Origin: Victivallaceae bacterium
Lineage (GTDB): Bacteria > Verrucomicrobiota > Lentisphaeria > Victivallales > Victivallaceae
Assembly (NCBI GenBank): GCA_028717165.1
Contig: JAQUOK010000231.1
Location: 1-5,895, forward strand
Length of the DNA: 5,895 bases
Reading direction: 5' to 3'
Below, piece after piece: positions 5,828 through 5,895 of this stretch. The stretch's first letter is position 1. Each line of letters starts with the position of its first letter. Below the pieces are notes generated by a model that did not search any database, was not told the origin of the DNA, and saw nothing but the letters and a program-made list of their open reading frames with translations. Made by a program: the position numbers and the translations under genes.

Positions 5828-5842
5828 TTATTTTGTTGTCAA
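5814..5842 (-). promoter_or_regulatory. Perfect-consensus sigma-70-type promoter of the aldolase-dehydrogenase operon
   Basis: On the minus strand TTGACA (5842-5837) is followed by exactly 17 nt and then TATAAT (5819-5814), matching both consensus boxes fully. Transcription should start near 5806-5807 and leave a leader of about 36 nt before the ATG at 5770. The rest of this 125-nt gap (5771-5895) is AT-rich, and I see no gene in it. Confidence 0.8.
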
Positions 5843-5895
5843 GTAACATTCTCTCAAAAACAGCAAAAAAAATGGTTCATTGAGGAAGTTATCCC

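Noticed and set aside
5843..5895. A possible divergent plus-strand gene start (ATG at 5873)
   Set aside because: The frame stops after three codons (atg gtt cat tga), and nothing else in the short edge stretch supports a gene.

Overview
The window looks like a piece of a chromosome from a Lentisphaerota-type bacterium (Victivallales or a relative); Planctomycetota or Kiritimatiellota are less likely. This rests on a pseudopilin-like protein with both an FTLIELLVVIAIIAILA-type N-terminus and a C-terminal H-X9-DG motif, next to a GntR/LacI-hybrid regulator and a secreted GH42-like glycosidase. That combination is familiar from polysaccharide-degrading members of the group. The assignment comes from family recognition, not a database search. 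No rRNA, tRNA, CRISPR array, transposase or phage gene was seen.

Every supported gene is on the minus strand, so transcription runs from the right edge to the left. At the right (5771-5895) is an AT-rich leader with a perfect-consensus sigma-70-type promoter: TTGACA, a 17-nt spacer, then TATAAT. It drives a divergent KDPG/KHG-type aldolase (5000-5770) and, 3 nt further on, an NAD-dependent 2-hydroxyacid dehydrogenase (4025-4996). Overlapping the dehydrogenase stop is a possible 47-codon small gene (3892-4035) of unknown function. A short leader (3801-3891) with a candidate second promoter leads into a second set: a GntR-family regulator with a LacI-like sugar-sensing domain (2805-3800), a pseudopilin/H-X9-DG protein (2147-2800) only 4 nt downstream, a 147-nt gap with a hairpin and a candidate internal promoter, and a large secreted GH42-like protein (1999 to beyond the left edge).

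My reading, which is inference, is a sugar-responsive carbohydrate-use locus. The regulator would sense a released sugar. The exported glycosidase and the inner-membrane pseudopilin would act in the envelope. The aldolase and dehydrogenase would process a keto-deoxy sugar acid or a related keto/hydroxy acid in the cytoplasm. No intrinsic terminator was seen between the two sets, so all the genes may be read together from the strong promoter. The sequence alone does not identify the substrate.

Most worth a second look are: the perfect promoter with a palindrome over its -10, echoed by a near-palindrome at the regulator's promoter; the regulator-pseudopilin coupling, where the ribosome-binding site is made from the last two Arg codons; the missing Gly at the prepilin cleavage site; the altered phosphate pocket of the aldolase; the domain order of the glycosidase; and the small overlapping gene.
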